This document shows, in pieces, positions 13,944-26,800 of a stretch of DNA of 64,000 nucleotides. The DNA is from Photobacterium angustum. Lineage in GTDB: Bacteria; Pseudomonadota; Gammaproteobacteria; Enterobacterales; Vibrionaceae. Under the pieces are notes generated by a model, which made no database searches, had not been told where the DNA came from, and worked only from the letters and a program-made list of their open reading frames with translations. Within the stretch, counting starts at the first letter, position 1; the number at the start of each line of letters is the position of its first letter. The translations under genes were made by a program, and so were the position numbers. The DNA lies in the NCBI RefSeq assembly GCF_002954615.1, contig NZ_MSCJ01000003.1, positions 1 to 64,000 on the forward strand. Direction: 5' to 3'.

Positions 13944-16900
13944 TGCATTACTGATGGGTTACTATCACCAACACCACCTACATGTGATGGTGAATAATAG
14001 AAACCATCACCAGTATGTTTAACAAGTGGACATTGATTTGGATCGTTTGGATTCGCAGCATCAAAGTAATCTCTGTAGATATAATTAGGATCATATCCAA
14101 GCTCATCGACATCTAAAATACCGTCGTTATCATCATCGATATCAATAATGTCTGGTACACCATCCCGGTCAAAATCTGACTGTGATGACCCACCTCCCGT
14201 CCCACCACTTGCGACTACTCGAATAGAATAATCTTCGATTTCACCTTGGGTTAATTGCACCCCAAGAGCACGTGGGTCTTCATCTGTATTCGTGGCACCA
14301 GCGAGTGCTAATTTAGTTTCAGACAAGCGGAAACGAATACCATAATGCTGATTCACTAACGGCCAACTAGTAATATTTCCCCAAGTCACGCTGTAATTAG
14401 TCGCTGAGCCACCATTATCAGGAATCACTATTGCGCCATCATCTGCAGGACTGCCGATCGACGTTAATTCACCGACATCCAATTGACCATTGCGATCTGA
14501 ATCTAACCACGCATAGAGATAAGCATCAGCGCCAGTGTTGTTAGACACTGACAAGTCAAAGCTTACTAAATTATCCGTTTCATTGACGGTTACTTGGGTG
14601 GATGGTAAAGAGTCTTCATCATCACGTGTAGCTGTTGGCGTACCAGAAGTATCATCTGTTGTAGGGTGTGACGCCGTATAAGTTGTATTGTACGTTGAAC
14701 GGTTATGAGGATCGGGATCGGTCGGATTAGTACCAATATAAAGATTTGCACTTGGAAGATGCGCAGGACCTTCATCATGTATACGAGTATGGTAATCAAC
14801 ACTGGTATTAGTTGAAGAAGTACCTAATGCCGTATCACGTAAATCACCAAGATCAAAACGTCCAATATAAACACGGTGGTCTTCGATATCACCGATGGCA
14901 TCAACAATGCCTAAAGAACGTGGATCTTCGTCTGTACCTGACTTACCTTGAAGATCTATTTGATCCTGTGATACGCGAATACGCATAAAGTAATAATCGT
15001 TCACGAGATTATTAGGCAATATAAATCCAACATCAAAGCGAGTCGCATTATTGGTATATAAAGCTTCGCCTGTAATACCTCCATTGGTACGATTAATAGC
15101 TTCATCTACTTCAAAAATGCCATTTTTATTCCAGTCAATCCAACCATAAAAATAAGCTGAACTACCTGTCGTATTGGTCATCGGCTCAAAACGTATAATG
15201 TGTGAACCTGTATCGCTACCTACATTAATAATGTTATTTGGATAATAAAGATCTAACACGTCTTCATCATTAGTTTCACTATTATCATCACCATCAGCGT
15301 TGGCTGTTGGTTGACCATTTAACTCTATATCTGTATCTATTTGACCTAAACGCAATGAAGTTGATACCAACTGCGCAGGACCATTATTTTCGATCAATGT
15401 TTTATAACTTGGCACTCCGTTGATTCCATCAGGCGCATCACCAAAATCATAAGGAAGATTACAGCCGACACTAACCCCATCGACTAAGTTACCCGTTCCA
15501 TCATTAACCCACTGTAGAGGCGTTAAAGCAATGCGCGTTATATATTGCCCAGCAGGAACAGTATATACGCCGATATAGTGAATGAAGCCGACATCTGTGC
15601 TCGCTTTAAGTCCTGTTAATTGAATTTGAGCTAATGATGTTGGCCCACCAATACTCAATTCAGCTTGTTGATTACCTCCAGAGAGATTGCGGCGAGGAGA
15701 CCAATAAAACTGCCAATGCAATTCTTGACCAGGAGTCGTCATTATATCTTGGTAGTACATTTGAGGAATAAATGTGTTGAGTTCAGCCATATTGCCACCG
15801 GTTGGTGTCGTGGCATTACCTGGACCGTAACCAGATCGAGACTGAACCAAGTTTCCTAATGATGACCAATCATAAGTTGTGAATGAATTTGACGAATCTG
15901 GCCCTATAGACCAACCGGGCACATTCTCTTCTTTGAAGTATTCATTCGTTAACCCTTCCGACGGTGTGCCTGTAGGTATATCAAAATCACCATTAACAAT
16001 TTGTCCTGCATCACAAGATCCTAAAGATAAAGGCGGAGCGACAATATGGACAAGGTAATCTTCAACCTCACCATCAGAGGCGACACCAACCGATGAAGCA
16101 ATCTCGCTAGCGTCCGTTGCATAACGAATGCGGGCATAAGTTTCGCCATGAACTGCACTGCTTGGAATTAAGAAATTAAAAGTATTCACACCAGCAGTAA
16201 CAGCTTCTGTTGTTATAAGCTCAGATCTGCCATTAACAGTGTCATCCCAATCGCCATCTTGGTTTAGATCGAGCCAAAAACTGATATGTCCGTTTGTTGA
16301 TGCGGTTACCGATATTTGGTTATTTACTAAGGTGTCCGAACCATTTTGAAAATGATTGGTATAAATGACATTAAGACCGCTCGCCGACGCTGTTGCATCA
16401 TTTGCATTAAACACTACACCATCATCAAAAGTATCAGTCGCTGCTAATAAACCGGAAGCACCATCAAGCTCACTTGATATGTGATTTGAACAATCAACAC
16501 TGTTAGCTGTTCCTAAACAAATCGCATTATCAATCACATGACGAGCACCATCATTTGCAAGTAATGTTGCATATTGACTAGCACCATATCCATTTTGTAA
16601 ATCTTCATTATCTGGCGCATCACCATAGTCTAATGGAGAAGAAGGATCCTCATCTTCCTCGATCTCGAGAGCATCAATGATAGTTAAAATGTGATCCTCA
16701 ATCTCACCATCATCTACCGCACCTAACGAACGTTCATCCCATGAGGTTAATACATCATCTGATGGCAAACTGTCTGACGTAATACGTAATCGTAAGAATT
16801 GATCACCATTTGATACATTAGAAAGTCCCGTCCAACTTAAGCTCGCAGAACCATTAGTATTATCGTTATTATCAATACAGCTTGCTTGTGCATATTCATC

Positions 16901-17668
16901 CACTTCAAACTGTTGATCTCCATCAAAATCAACCCAAGCATACACTGTTGCACCTAAATCTTGGCTACCATCGTGATCATTACATGGAATAGTAAGAGAA
17001 AAAGTCGTTAATGGAATGGAGTGCGTTGTATTTTGATAAGCGTCTTCATCATTACTTCCAGTACTATTGGTACCATTATTAGTATCATCGAGATTGGCTT
17101 GAAGTGACTGATAAGTGCCTGCTTCCGTGTCCGGTTTTACTGAACCTAAATAAATTGGACTAGCGACTTGCGTTCTGACATTACCAAACAATATTTCTTC
17201 GACATTATTTAAATTTAAGAAGCGTCCATTAGGCCATGTTACCCGCCACGCAGCGGTGCCTTGAGAGACAATGACGTAATAGCTTTGTTCATGACCAAGT
17301 ACCAGTCTATCGAACCCATTACCACCTGAGTAACTTGCGCCTTGGGCCAATAAAAGATTGTTTATCACTAGCATGTCATTAAGATTAGCGCCATTAGCAT
17401 TACTATTATTCGGCATATTCTGATATGTCCAAGTTATGCCATTAACTGCGGGTACTAAGGTACTATTCGTAATAACGCCAGTTTCTGTACCCGCTTCAAT
17501 ATATAAATGCCTTGCACCATCATTTGCAGCTAATGTCGATGGTGTAGCGTTAGTTCCATCATCATGGATGTCACCAAAATCATATTGGTTTGCGTATATA
17601 TTATGGGAAGTGATTATAATCATTATAAATATATAAAACTTTAGACTTAGTTTTATTATTTCAAACAT
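13892..17668 (-). CDS. Second giant GEVED protein, N-terminal part, truncated by a frameshift
   Basis: The start at 17668 is preceded by AGGAG eight bases upstream; an earlier in-frame ATG at 17695 has no such site. The signal peptide is [19 protein letters not shown] ... HNIYAN, and the mature part opens with [11 protein letters not shown]. Four GEVED modules (GEIEDH, GEVEDY, GDIEDH, GEIEDY) and a carbohydrate-binding-like segment (about 16,000-15,450) are followed by a type-3-like repeat ([17 protein letters not shown]). The reading frame then slips at [11 protein letters not shown] and ends in about 20 unrelated residues. Compared with the 4,700-residue paralogue, one base is missing near 13,950. 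With that base restored, this and the following frame form one protein of about 3,400 residues. Likely a secreted adhesin. Confidence 0.87.
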   Translation of the reverse strand: MFEIIKLSLKFYIFIMIIITSHNIYANQYDFGDIHDDGTNATPSTLAANDGARHLYIEAGTETGVITNSTLVPAVNGITWTYQNMPNNSNANGANLNDMLVINNLLLAQGASYSGGNGFDRLVLGHEQSYYVIVSQGTAAWRVTWPNGRFLNLNNVEEILFGNVRTQVASPIYLGSVKPDTEAGTYQSLQANLDDTNNGTNSTGSNDEDAYQNTTHSIPLTTFSLTIPCNDHDGSQDLGATVYAWVDFDGDQQFEVDEYAQASCIDNNDNTNGSASLSWTGLSNVSNGDQFLRLRITSDSLPSDDVLTSWDERSLGAVDDGEIEDHILTIIDALEIEEDEDPSSPLDYGDAPDNEDLQNGYGASQYATLLANDGARHVIDNAICLGTANSVDCSNHISSELDGASGLLAATDTFDDGVVFNANDATASASGLNVIYTNHFQNGSDTLVNNQISVTASTNGHISFWLDLNQDGDWDDTVNGRSELITTEAVTAGVNTFNFLIPSSAVHGETYARIRYATDASEIASSVGVASDGEVEDYLVHIVAPPLSLGSCDAGQIVNGDFDIPTGTPSEGLTNEYFKEENVPGWSIGPDSSNSFTTYDWSSLGNLVQSRSGYGPGNATTPTGGNMAELNTFIPQMYYQDIMTTPGQELHWQFYWSPRRNLSGGNQQAELSIGGPTSLAQIQLTGLKASTDVGFIHYIGVYTVPAGQYITRIALTPLQWVNDGTGNLVDGVSVGCNLPYDFGDAPDGINGVPSYKTLIENNGPAQLVSTSLRLGQIDTDIELNGQPTANADGDDNSETNDEDVLDLYYPNNIINVGSDTGSHIIRFEPMTNTTGSSAYFYGWIDWNKNGIFEVDEAINRTNGGITGEALYTNNATRFDVGFILPNNLVNDYYFMRIRVSQDQIDLQGKSGTDEDPRSLGIVDAIGDIEDHRVYIGRFDLGDLRDTALGTSSTNTSVDYHTRIHDEGPAHLPSANLYIGTNPTDPDPHNRSTYNTTYTASHPTTDDTSGTPTATRDDEDSLPSTQVTVNETDNLVSFDLSVSNNTGADAYLYAWLDSDRNGQLDVGELTSIGSPADDGAIVIPDNGGSATNYSVTWGNITSWPLVNQHYGIRFRLSETKLALAGATNTDEDPRALGVQLTQGEIEDYSIRVVASGGTGGGSSQSDFDRDGVPDIIDIDDDNDGILDVDELGYDPNYIYRDYFDAANPNDPNQCPLVKHTGDGFYYSPSHVGGVGDSNPSVMHWSVLDKWQWEVTLVTK

Positions 17669-17888
17669 ACAATACACTCCTTTAATTTGAGGCACAGTTA
17701 GATATTAATGATTAATATCTAACTTGATTACCATCAAACCATTTATGCTAATTTAAATATCAAGCCAGACATCTATATTTTTAGAAAGCAATAAACAGAC
17801 CAAATAAAAAACACTTTAAAATAAGCCTATTATTTGACTTACCCTAAAGTGTTTTATTTATATTTGTTATTTGCGACGAAATTTGAGT
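17669..17888. other. Intergenic region with terminator between first and second giant genes
   Basis: It holds the terminator of the 4,700-residue gene (17808-17856) and, to its left, about 140 bases that should contain the promoter and ribosome-binding site (AGGAG) of the second giant gene. The second gene is therefore probably transcribed at least partly on its own. Confidence 0.6.
17808..17856 (-). terminator. Probable terminator of the 4,700-residue gene
   Basis: Inverted repeat AAAACACTTTA / TAAAGTGTTTT with a long AT-rich loop of about 26 bases, just after the stop at 17889. On the minus strand it runs into TTTTTTATTTG. Confidence 0.7.
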
Positions 17889-20800
17889 TTATTTAATCGT
17901 AACGCGATACGTCACATGCCCACGTTCAGCAGGGGCTAATGTACCACCTAACTCCCACTCTATACCGCCTTCATAACCCGACTGATTGGTTCCATCTACC
18001 GTTGTTACATTACAAGAAACAATACTTGCCGGCAGTGATGTCGCAGGAGAAGTACAGCTGATCACTGAGGTTAATTCAGTAAATTCAGGTACAGCATCAA
18101 ATAGTTTAATAGTATCAATTGGACCCGAACCGTTATTAATGAAATAAATGGTATATTCCAAGGTTTCTCCAGGTCTTGCTTGATTACTACGACTTTCAGC
18201 ATCGTTTTGGGTGATATTTTTCACTGTTTTCTCTATTTCTAACTCACCCGCTTGACTGAAGCTCACTTTAATTGTGTCAACGTCACTCACTTGATTAGTA
18301 ACAGCTGTATTAGAGAAAACAATATCTGCATTAAGTTGATAGTTATATATCGCGTTCAACGGAACGTTAGCAGGAACGGTGACTTTGACAATAATACACA
18401 CTTGCGATGTCGTATCAGCATTTACAGCCGTCGGGTTTGTCACAACACCATCAACACCTGGGTCTAACTCACCATTACAGTTAGCATCAAAATACAATAC
18501 TTCTGTCCAAGGGTACCCTGTTGGTGAACTATTTTTATTGGCAACAGTAAAGCTGACACTACCTGAAGTATTCACATTATATTTATGGCTGAAGAAGACA
18601 GGAACACCAGGCTCCGTTTCTGTATAATTGTCAGGTTCTAACGTTGGCATAGTGACTTTACCAAAGTCGATATTTGCCAAGTAATCACCTGCACTTGCAT
18701 TAATTAGCATCTGGCTATCAGTTAATGAAGTATTGGTAATTTTACCGACTAAACCTAATGCAGGATCTGTCACATCCACTTCTGAAATATCAATCCAAGC
18801 AGCTTGCGGCACCACTTCTAATAAAATATCTTTATCTGCAAATTGAACGGCTAACACTAAGGTATAGCTACCATCACCCAATGTTGTCGTTCTAATAATT
18901 TCCTGTCCCATTGTATAGCCAGCAATAGGCGTATCATTAAAAATTGCTCTTACTACATAGTTCGCAATACCGCGTTCTGCGCCTTCTTGGATGCCATTAT
19001 GTGCCGTAACACCACCAGTCCCATTATCTTCAAATACGGTACCTTCAAGTACTATCTGGTTAATCAAATCAAACTTATAGTCTTCGACCTCACCATCAGG
19101 TGCATCTCCTGTTGGAGAGTTACAGGTACCTATAGCACTACATAGACGGAAACGTACAAATGTATCACCATCATAGCCAGACGTTAGACCCGCATCTAAA
19201 TTAAAGTCAAAGTTCGTTAGTGTTGCGTTAATCGCTTCATCTTCAAAAATTAACTCGCCTGTATCGGTAAAGTCACCATCACCATTAAGATCAACGAAGA
19301 CATTAAGGAAACCTGACGCTTGTGGTACAGAAATCGGGATTAATGTTGATGTCTCTACAGTAATGCTTGCAGGCATAGCAACACCTTGTTCATCACTAAT
19401 ACCTTTGTTGTCATCTCCTAGAGCATCGACAGAACTATACTGAATAAACTCACTGTCCCAACGAGATCCTAAACTTAAATCTGGATCACCATCAAAGGCC
19501 GCATCTCCTTCAGAACCATTATCAAGGTATGTATGATATACCTCACCATAAGAATCTGGCGCATCACCATAATCTCGTGAGTAGTAACACCCTGCGGCAT
19601 CATTACCTGATAGTGACACATCAAGAGCTTCTGAGACGAAAACCAATTCCCCAGTGATAACATTGAGTTGATAAACTGCTGTTCTATCTGTGAGATCATG
19701 GCTACCATCACCATCGGTATCATGGTTACCACCATTCGCAAAGGCATAAAGATTCACACCATTATCTGAGACCATTCCGCCAGCACTTGCACCGCCACTG
19801 TTATCCACTGGTAACAAGCCATTAAACGTCACTGCACTGGTCGTAACATTACCATTCGATGGGTCAATTTCGCTGTAATTCCCTCCCGATAAATCAATGC
19901 TGTACAGCAGGTTATTATTCGGATTAAAGGCAATATCACCATCAAGGTTAGGTGTTGAAGATAATGTTATAGCGGTAAATTGTTGGGTGAATAAATCAAT
20001 GCGAATTAAGGCATCGATCGTTCCACTCCAAACGTAAAGATACTGACCATCAGGCGAAACGTCTCCTCGATTAATTCCTGAAATATTAGTGCCAGATCCT
20101 GTTCGTGAAAGCACTTGGCTATCCGTAAAGTTTACTGCACCATTACCACTATGATTAAACGTTTGAACGCCATCAGCATAGACCTTACCTAATGGGATAA
20201 AGTCAGTACCAAAGCGATCAGTAACAAAGAGGATAAAGTCTTCATTTGCACTGCTACCATCTCTAAATAACCCGTAGAAAAGGCCATTTATTCGGTTATA
20301 ACCCAGCGCATTTACGCCAAGAATATTCGAGTAATCAGTCAAGCCCATCGGTGAGACTAATGAGTTAAATTCAACAGGATCAACTGTTGGATCAAAGGCA
20401 ACATAATCGAAGTTACTTCCATTACCTTTTGTTTGAACAATAGTGTCACAAGTATTGACCGTACTTAGAGTAGAAACAAGTATACGATAATCTTCAACTT
20501 CACCATCGGCAGCTTCACCTATTGGGTTATTACATCCAGAGCTCGAACATACACGTACCCGCATATAGGTGTAACCTAGGCTGGCATTCGCTGGCACAGT
20601 GAAGTTATAAGGGGTTTGAGCATTTGCTGTTGCAGTATTATCTGCCACTATCTGCTCACCAGCATCAGACCAATCACCATTTCGGTTCCAGTCAATCCAA
20701 GCATATACTTCTAGCCCAGTAAGATCGGTATCAGGGTCAACTAAGGTGGTGACTTGTATAGTCTCTGGATCGCCAGGTCTCATGGTTGTGTTATAAACCA

Positions 20801-23800
20801 CACCATCTTCATCATTTGGCGTATTTTCAATATCATCCGCAGTCGCTGAAGGATTTTGTAAACTACCATCATCCGTATCTAACTCTGCACCTAAAATGAT
20901 ATCTACTTGACCATCGTCATCATAATCATGCAGTACATGCATCGCACCATTATCAATCTTAGTGGTGTTATAATCGGCATTCGCAGTACCTATTGCGGTA
21001 TCAGGCGCATCACCAAAATCATACTCCGTAAAGCTAATGGTTTGATCTATGATACATACTTTCTGAAGATTCTTAGCGCCACCTGTTGCCCCAGTAAAGC
21101 CGTAGTGAACATTGCTATCACCATTAAAGTCTTGATTAATGAAATCTCGTACTAATGTTTCTTTGAGTACACCATCAAAATAATAATCGAAGGTATTGGT
21201 CGATGGGTCCCAGTCAAATATAACTTCATGATATTGATTATCCTCAATATTGTCCAAGTCATGAGTGGTTGTACCAATACGAGTAAATGGGAATGGGGCA
21301 GGATCATAAATAGCAGTGTGATCGTTTGCTATATCAAGATAACTCGCTCCATTTGCGTAGGTATCAAAATCAATCGTAACCGCAGGATCTAGCCCCTGAG
21401 AGCCTAAACCACCACCAAGTTGACCAATCGCTTGGTTACCAGCAGCAGCATTTTGTAAGGTGAACGTTACACCATCAGCTCCTGCATCGCTATTACCTAA
21501 ATAAATACCAAAACGCACTCTAAATGGAGCAGCTAAATCGAACTTATCAGTCGTCCAGAATGCACCTCTTTGCGAGTTTAAATTTGGTGTAATAATGATT
21601 TCATTGGTATTGTTATCAACAAATGAATTCGCACTTGAAACCATAGTAAATTGCGAGCCCAAAGATAAACAACTGACGTCAGTTAAAGTAACAAAGTGAT
21701 CTTCTACTTCACCATCATTTGAAATACCCGTTACCGTATTACAATCACCTGCAGTTGAACAATAACGTACACGCGTCCAGAATTGGGTACCAGTTGATGA
21801 CGACGGTGTTGGTATTGGCAATATGTTATTACCCGCAGTAACAGCCATATCATTAATAGATTGCTCACCAGCTTGGTTCCAATCACCACTGTTGTTCCAA
21901 TCAACCCATACAGAGACAAACCCACTATGAGTTGCATCCAACTCAATGTATGAACCCGCCATCTTAAGACCAGTATTCGCAATCGTGTTATACAGCACAA
22001 CCGTAGTGCCGGTTTCATCGTCACCGTTACCTGTTGCACCAGCAGGAAGATTATCACCATCAACTACAGTGTAATGCCCAGTATCAACATCGACACCAGC
22101 ACCAATATAATTACTCCCCACATGGTGACTTGCCACACCACCAGCAATATAAGTAGCAGGAGCGTCACCATAATCACGGGTTGATAATTCATAATCTTCG
22201 ACTTCACCATCACCCGCTGAAAGGTCAATATCGGCTTGGGTTAAGACGTCAGTCGTGATACGTAAGCGAAGGTAATGCATGCCTACACCAGAATCATCAA
22301 CAACATTAAAGGTTAACGATGCTGAACCATTTGCCGTTCCACTCGTATCATTACACGCCGCCTGAGCAAACTCACCCGTATCGGTTAAATCACCGTTCAT
22401 GTTGAAATCAACCCAGCCATAAACGGTTGCACTTAAGTCACTGGTACCATCATGATCGTTACACGCAACGTTTAAAGTGAGTGTGCCTGAACCTTTGGTA
22501 TAGGAAGGCAATACAGTGAATGCATCTTCATCATCACCTGTGCCTTTAGTATCGTCATCGGTAGCATCACCATTAGTATCAGTACCATCACCAAAGCCAT
22601 CGGTATCAACATCACCTGGAACAGTACCTAGATAAATATATGGACTGCCTGTCGCATGCCGTGTACCCAAGCTCGATTCTAACGTATTAAAACCAGCACT
22701 TTCAGGGGCATCACCGTAGTCATATACAACATCTAGTGTGATTTTATAATCCTCAACCTCACCATCATCAGCTAATCCATGTGGTGTTGAACAATCCGTC
22801 GTATCGCGACAGATACGAACACGTAAGTAGCTAATACCCGTTAACACATCGCTCGGTACATTAAAGCTAAGCGTTTGATCCGTATCTTCATCGGCAGCGG
22901 TTAAAGCAAGTGGCGTTGCAGCTTCTGTTGCAACATCAAATACTCCATCACGGTTAAAGTCTAACCAGCCATATAACGTTGCGTTAGCATCAGTATGTAC
23001 GCGTGTCGTAAATTGTACAGGCACTGCAGGTTGCGCATTAACTGTTGGTGGGATTATAACGCCATCCTCATCAGCACCAACAACATCATCATCAGTAGCA
23101 TCGCCCGTATTATCGATACCATCAACAAAACCATCGGCTTCTTCATCTGGAGGTGTAACACCTAGATAAACCACAGGCGTTGTTTCCACGATATGCATTG
23201 GACCAACACCTTCAGTGGTAAGTTGAACACGATCAGTACCGTAAGAGTCTGGAGCATCACCTAAATCACCTAAACCGATAGCAAGTAAATAATCTTCCAC
23301 TTCACCATTACCGGCAATTCCCCCCCAATCACTACTGGTTAGTGTATCGGTTGTTAAACGCGTACGTAGGTAAGTCATACCATTGGTTAAACTAATAGCA
23401 CCTAACCCCGTCCATGTTAATGTGAACTGTCCCTGATTCGTACCATCTGGAACCGTAATAGATTGCGCATCTGCTGCGGTAAAATCACCGCTCTGATCAA
23501 AGTCAATCCATACCCATAAAGTAGCGTCAGAACCGGTCGAATTCGTTGCTTCAACAATCGTACTGTAATCTGTTGCATCCAATGGCACTGGAACAAGAAT
23601 GTTAATACCATCTTCGTCATCAGGGTTAGCATTAACATCATCGCTTCGAGCGAGAAGATCAGGCACGCCATCAGCTTCAGTATCAGCTTGCTGATCACCA
23701 AGGTATAACTGGGAAGTAACGATATGAGCAGCACCATTGGTTGCGCTCGACGTATTGTAACTATCTGGTGCATCAGCAAAATCAAACGCACCAATTGCGA

Positions 23801-26800
23801 TACGATAATCTTCTACTTCACCGCCAGCCGCAGTTCCAAATGAGCGAGGATCCTCATTATCACCAGAAACTGTATCTAGTAGCGATTCTGTTGATAAACG
23901 CACTCGTAAGTAGGTTTGGTTTAATGCTGCAATATTCGGTATCGAAGGCCAAGTTAGCGTTTCTTGCCCATTGGTTACACCATCTGCAACCACGATTTCA
24001 TTTGCACTCAATGCTTCTGATTTATCAAAAGCACCATCATTATCCCAATCAATCCATGCATAGAGATAAGCATCGTTACCGCTTGTATTATTAACAATAA
24101 CTGAGGTGGTAAAACTCGTACTAGCTGATGACAATGCAGTAACCGATACACCGTCTTCATCTGCTGTTGCAGAATTATCATCGGCATTTGCTGCTGCATT
24201 TTGCAGCGTTCCGTTATCGTCATCAGGCGCTGTTGTACCAAGATAAACTGTTGCATCAAGAATATGGGCAGCACCACCATCAGAGGCTAAAGTGCGATAA
24301 TTATTACTACCAATACCAAGGCCAGTATCTGGTGCATCACCATAGTCTTTTGGTGAAACCGTTCCTCCCGTGAAATTACAGTACGCATACACTTCAGGTA
24401 GACTCTCTACACCAATACTCCCCGGCAATGTCAAACTGGTTGTATAGGTAGGCGTAGTAGCCCAATTTTCAATCACATCTAAATTCGTTCCACGCCACGC
24501 ATACAAGCGACCATCTGGACCAAATTTTAATGATTGGACAGTTCCAGGCATACCACTTACTGCAGTCACAGTATCCGTCGCTATGTCATAGTAAGTGAGA
24601 GGACCGTTATCACCACCACCAGCATTTTCGAAAAACACACGTTGACCATCAGGAGAAAATCTTGGTGATGAGCCTACGCGGGCAATGGTATTGGTTACCG
24701 AAATCACATTATTTATCTGACCTGTATTAGCATCGAAATCACCAATAAAGATTGCACTAATACCATCTTTCGCGATAGCTAGTTTACCTGTGACTGGTGA
24801 GTAATCCATTGCCCCTTTACTGTTCGAACCATTAGAGCCCGGTACTGAACTAGTAACAGGTGAGAAAGATATACCCGTTGAAGTTAATGCATACGCTTGT
24901 AATTGCCCACTTTGATTAAGTGTTAATAACCATGAGTCCGAACGATTACGGTGTGGCACCACCAATTGAGATTCCAACCCAGAACTACTTTGAATAGTCC
25001 CTAAGTTACTCACACTCGATGTTGAAAAATCTAACTCGCCAGCACTAATTTGGGAGAAGTTATTACCAAAAATATAGAACTTATTAAGATCACCACCAGG
25101 TTTAGGTGTTATTGCAATAGGGAAATCAGCAGAGGCACCTGTTGGGAATGGTACTGATATAACTGCATTTGTTTGACCATGGTAAATATTACTACCATCA
25201 CCATAAGCAATCACTTCACCATTGAGTGGATCGGTAATTGTAACAGTACCTTCCGTTCCCCCAGCGCCAGTAGCCATGTTCGTACCATTAGCTTGTGTAA
25301 TGGTTGGATAACCGCTTCCGTCTGGATTAGTGAAGTCGATAATTGCTCGATTACCACCTTGTACCCACCATTTTTGAGTGAGATCAGCGCTATTTTCACA
25401 ATTTTGAATAACGTAGTTTGTCGTCACTACAAATTGATAATCTTCCACTTCACCATCAGATACCGTTGATGCGAAATCTGCATCTGTTAACGATTCAGTG
25501 GTAATTCTAAAGCGTGCATAGTAATTACCATTATTGAGGCTCGAAGTAGTAAAGGTGAAATTGAAATTAGCGTTGGATGTTCCTGCATTGACGGTTTGAA
25601 CTTCCGCTTCAGTGCTATCAAATTGCCCGTCATGATTGCTGTCAAACCAACCAATAAGTGTTGCATTGCCTGCGCTATTATTTGTCGCAGAAACGGTAAT
25701 TGATACACTGGTATCTCCAGCATACATAGTCGTGAAGGTCACAAGGCCATCTTCATCATCTATACCACCTGCAGGATCGCCCGCAGTATCATCATCCGTT
25801 GCATCGACATTATCATCAGTGCCATCGCCCCATGCGCCAGTATCGGCATCAGGTGTTACTGAACCTAAGAAAGTTTGTTGTCCGCCATTTATCAGATTGT
25901 GCACAGCATCGCCAAAACTTGCCGGTGCATCACCATGGTCTGCACCATTAGAGGTTCGCCATAACACCTCACCCGCACCATTATTCGGGTAGTAATTCAG
26001 CAGATCAGTATTCGATGTAAAGATCGTACCTGTTGATGAATTTACAATACCTGATTGCCAAATAGCTGTAGGTGATGGTGGTGGTAAGATAGCATCATCA
26101 ATACCGTCTAGGTTGCTATCAGTTCCTGATAATACATTGGTAAGATTCGCTTCATCGGTATCACCCGTTTCAGTATTATCATCGTCTGTATCACGCCAAT
26201 CAGGATTATCTGTTCCATCATTATTATTTGGCGTAATACCATCTTGACCATAATTAGCTGTAATATAAGCAGTATTTAAACCGTTATTCGCAGCATAAGT
26301 AGCTAGAGAGTCATTATTAGGTGGGATATAGCCTGCGGTAGTTTGCGCCTCAACATTATCAGGGATACCATCATTGTCACTATCTAGATCAACGTGATCA
26401 TCAATACCATCTTTATCAGTATCTACTGTTTCAATGTAATCTTTTATCGCAAAATCAACACCGCATAATGCATAATCATTACCGCCACCACTGGTTAAAC
26501 CACCCGAAGCAACAAAATTATTTTTAACCGCTAACTGTGATAGTGGCTCATCCGTCGCTGGCGTGTAGTCAAAGGTATAATATTGCTCGCCTCCAACAAT
26601 AGTCTCATTAGGGTTTATTGCAGTACCGTTTATGACCCCTTGAGTTCTTGTCATAGGTCCTTGTGACATCAATACCCTTAATTGATATGTCACTCCACCT
26701 TGTAGTGTCGCGGTTGGTAAATACGTATTTAAAACACGATAAAAGTTACCATTAAAAGCTAATGCTCCGCCGCCATTTTGAGGTGGGCATCGAGGACTTG

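Noticed and set aside
3962..25992. Many frames on the plus strand or other frames opposite the giant genes, rich in H, Q, L, M and S
   Set aside because: They are shadows of the acidic GEVED and type-3 repeats (GAT/GAC-rich codons read backwards) with no ribosome-binding sites.
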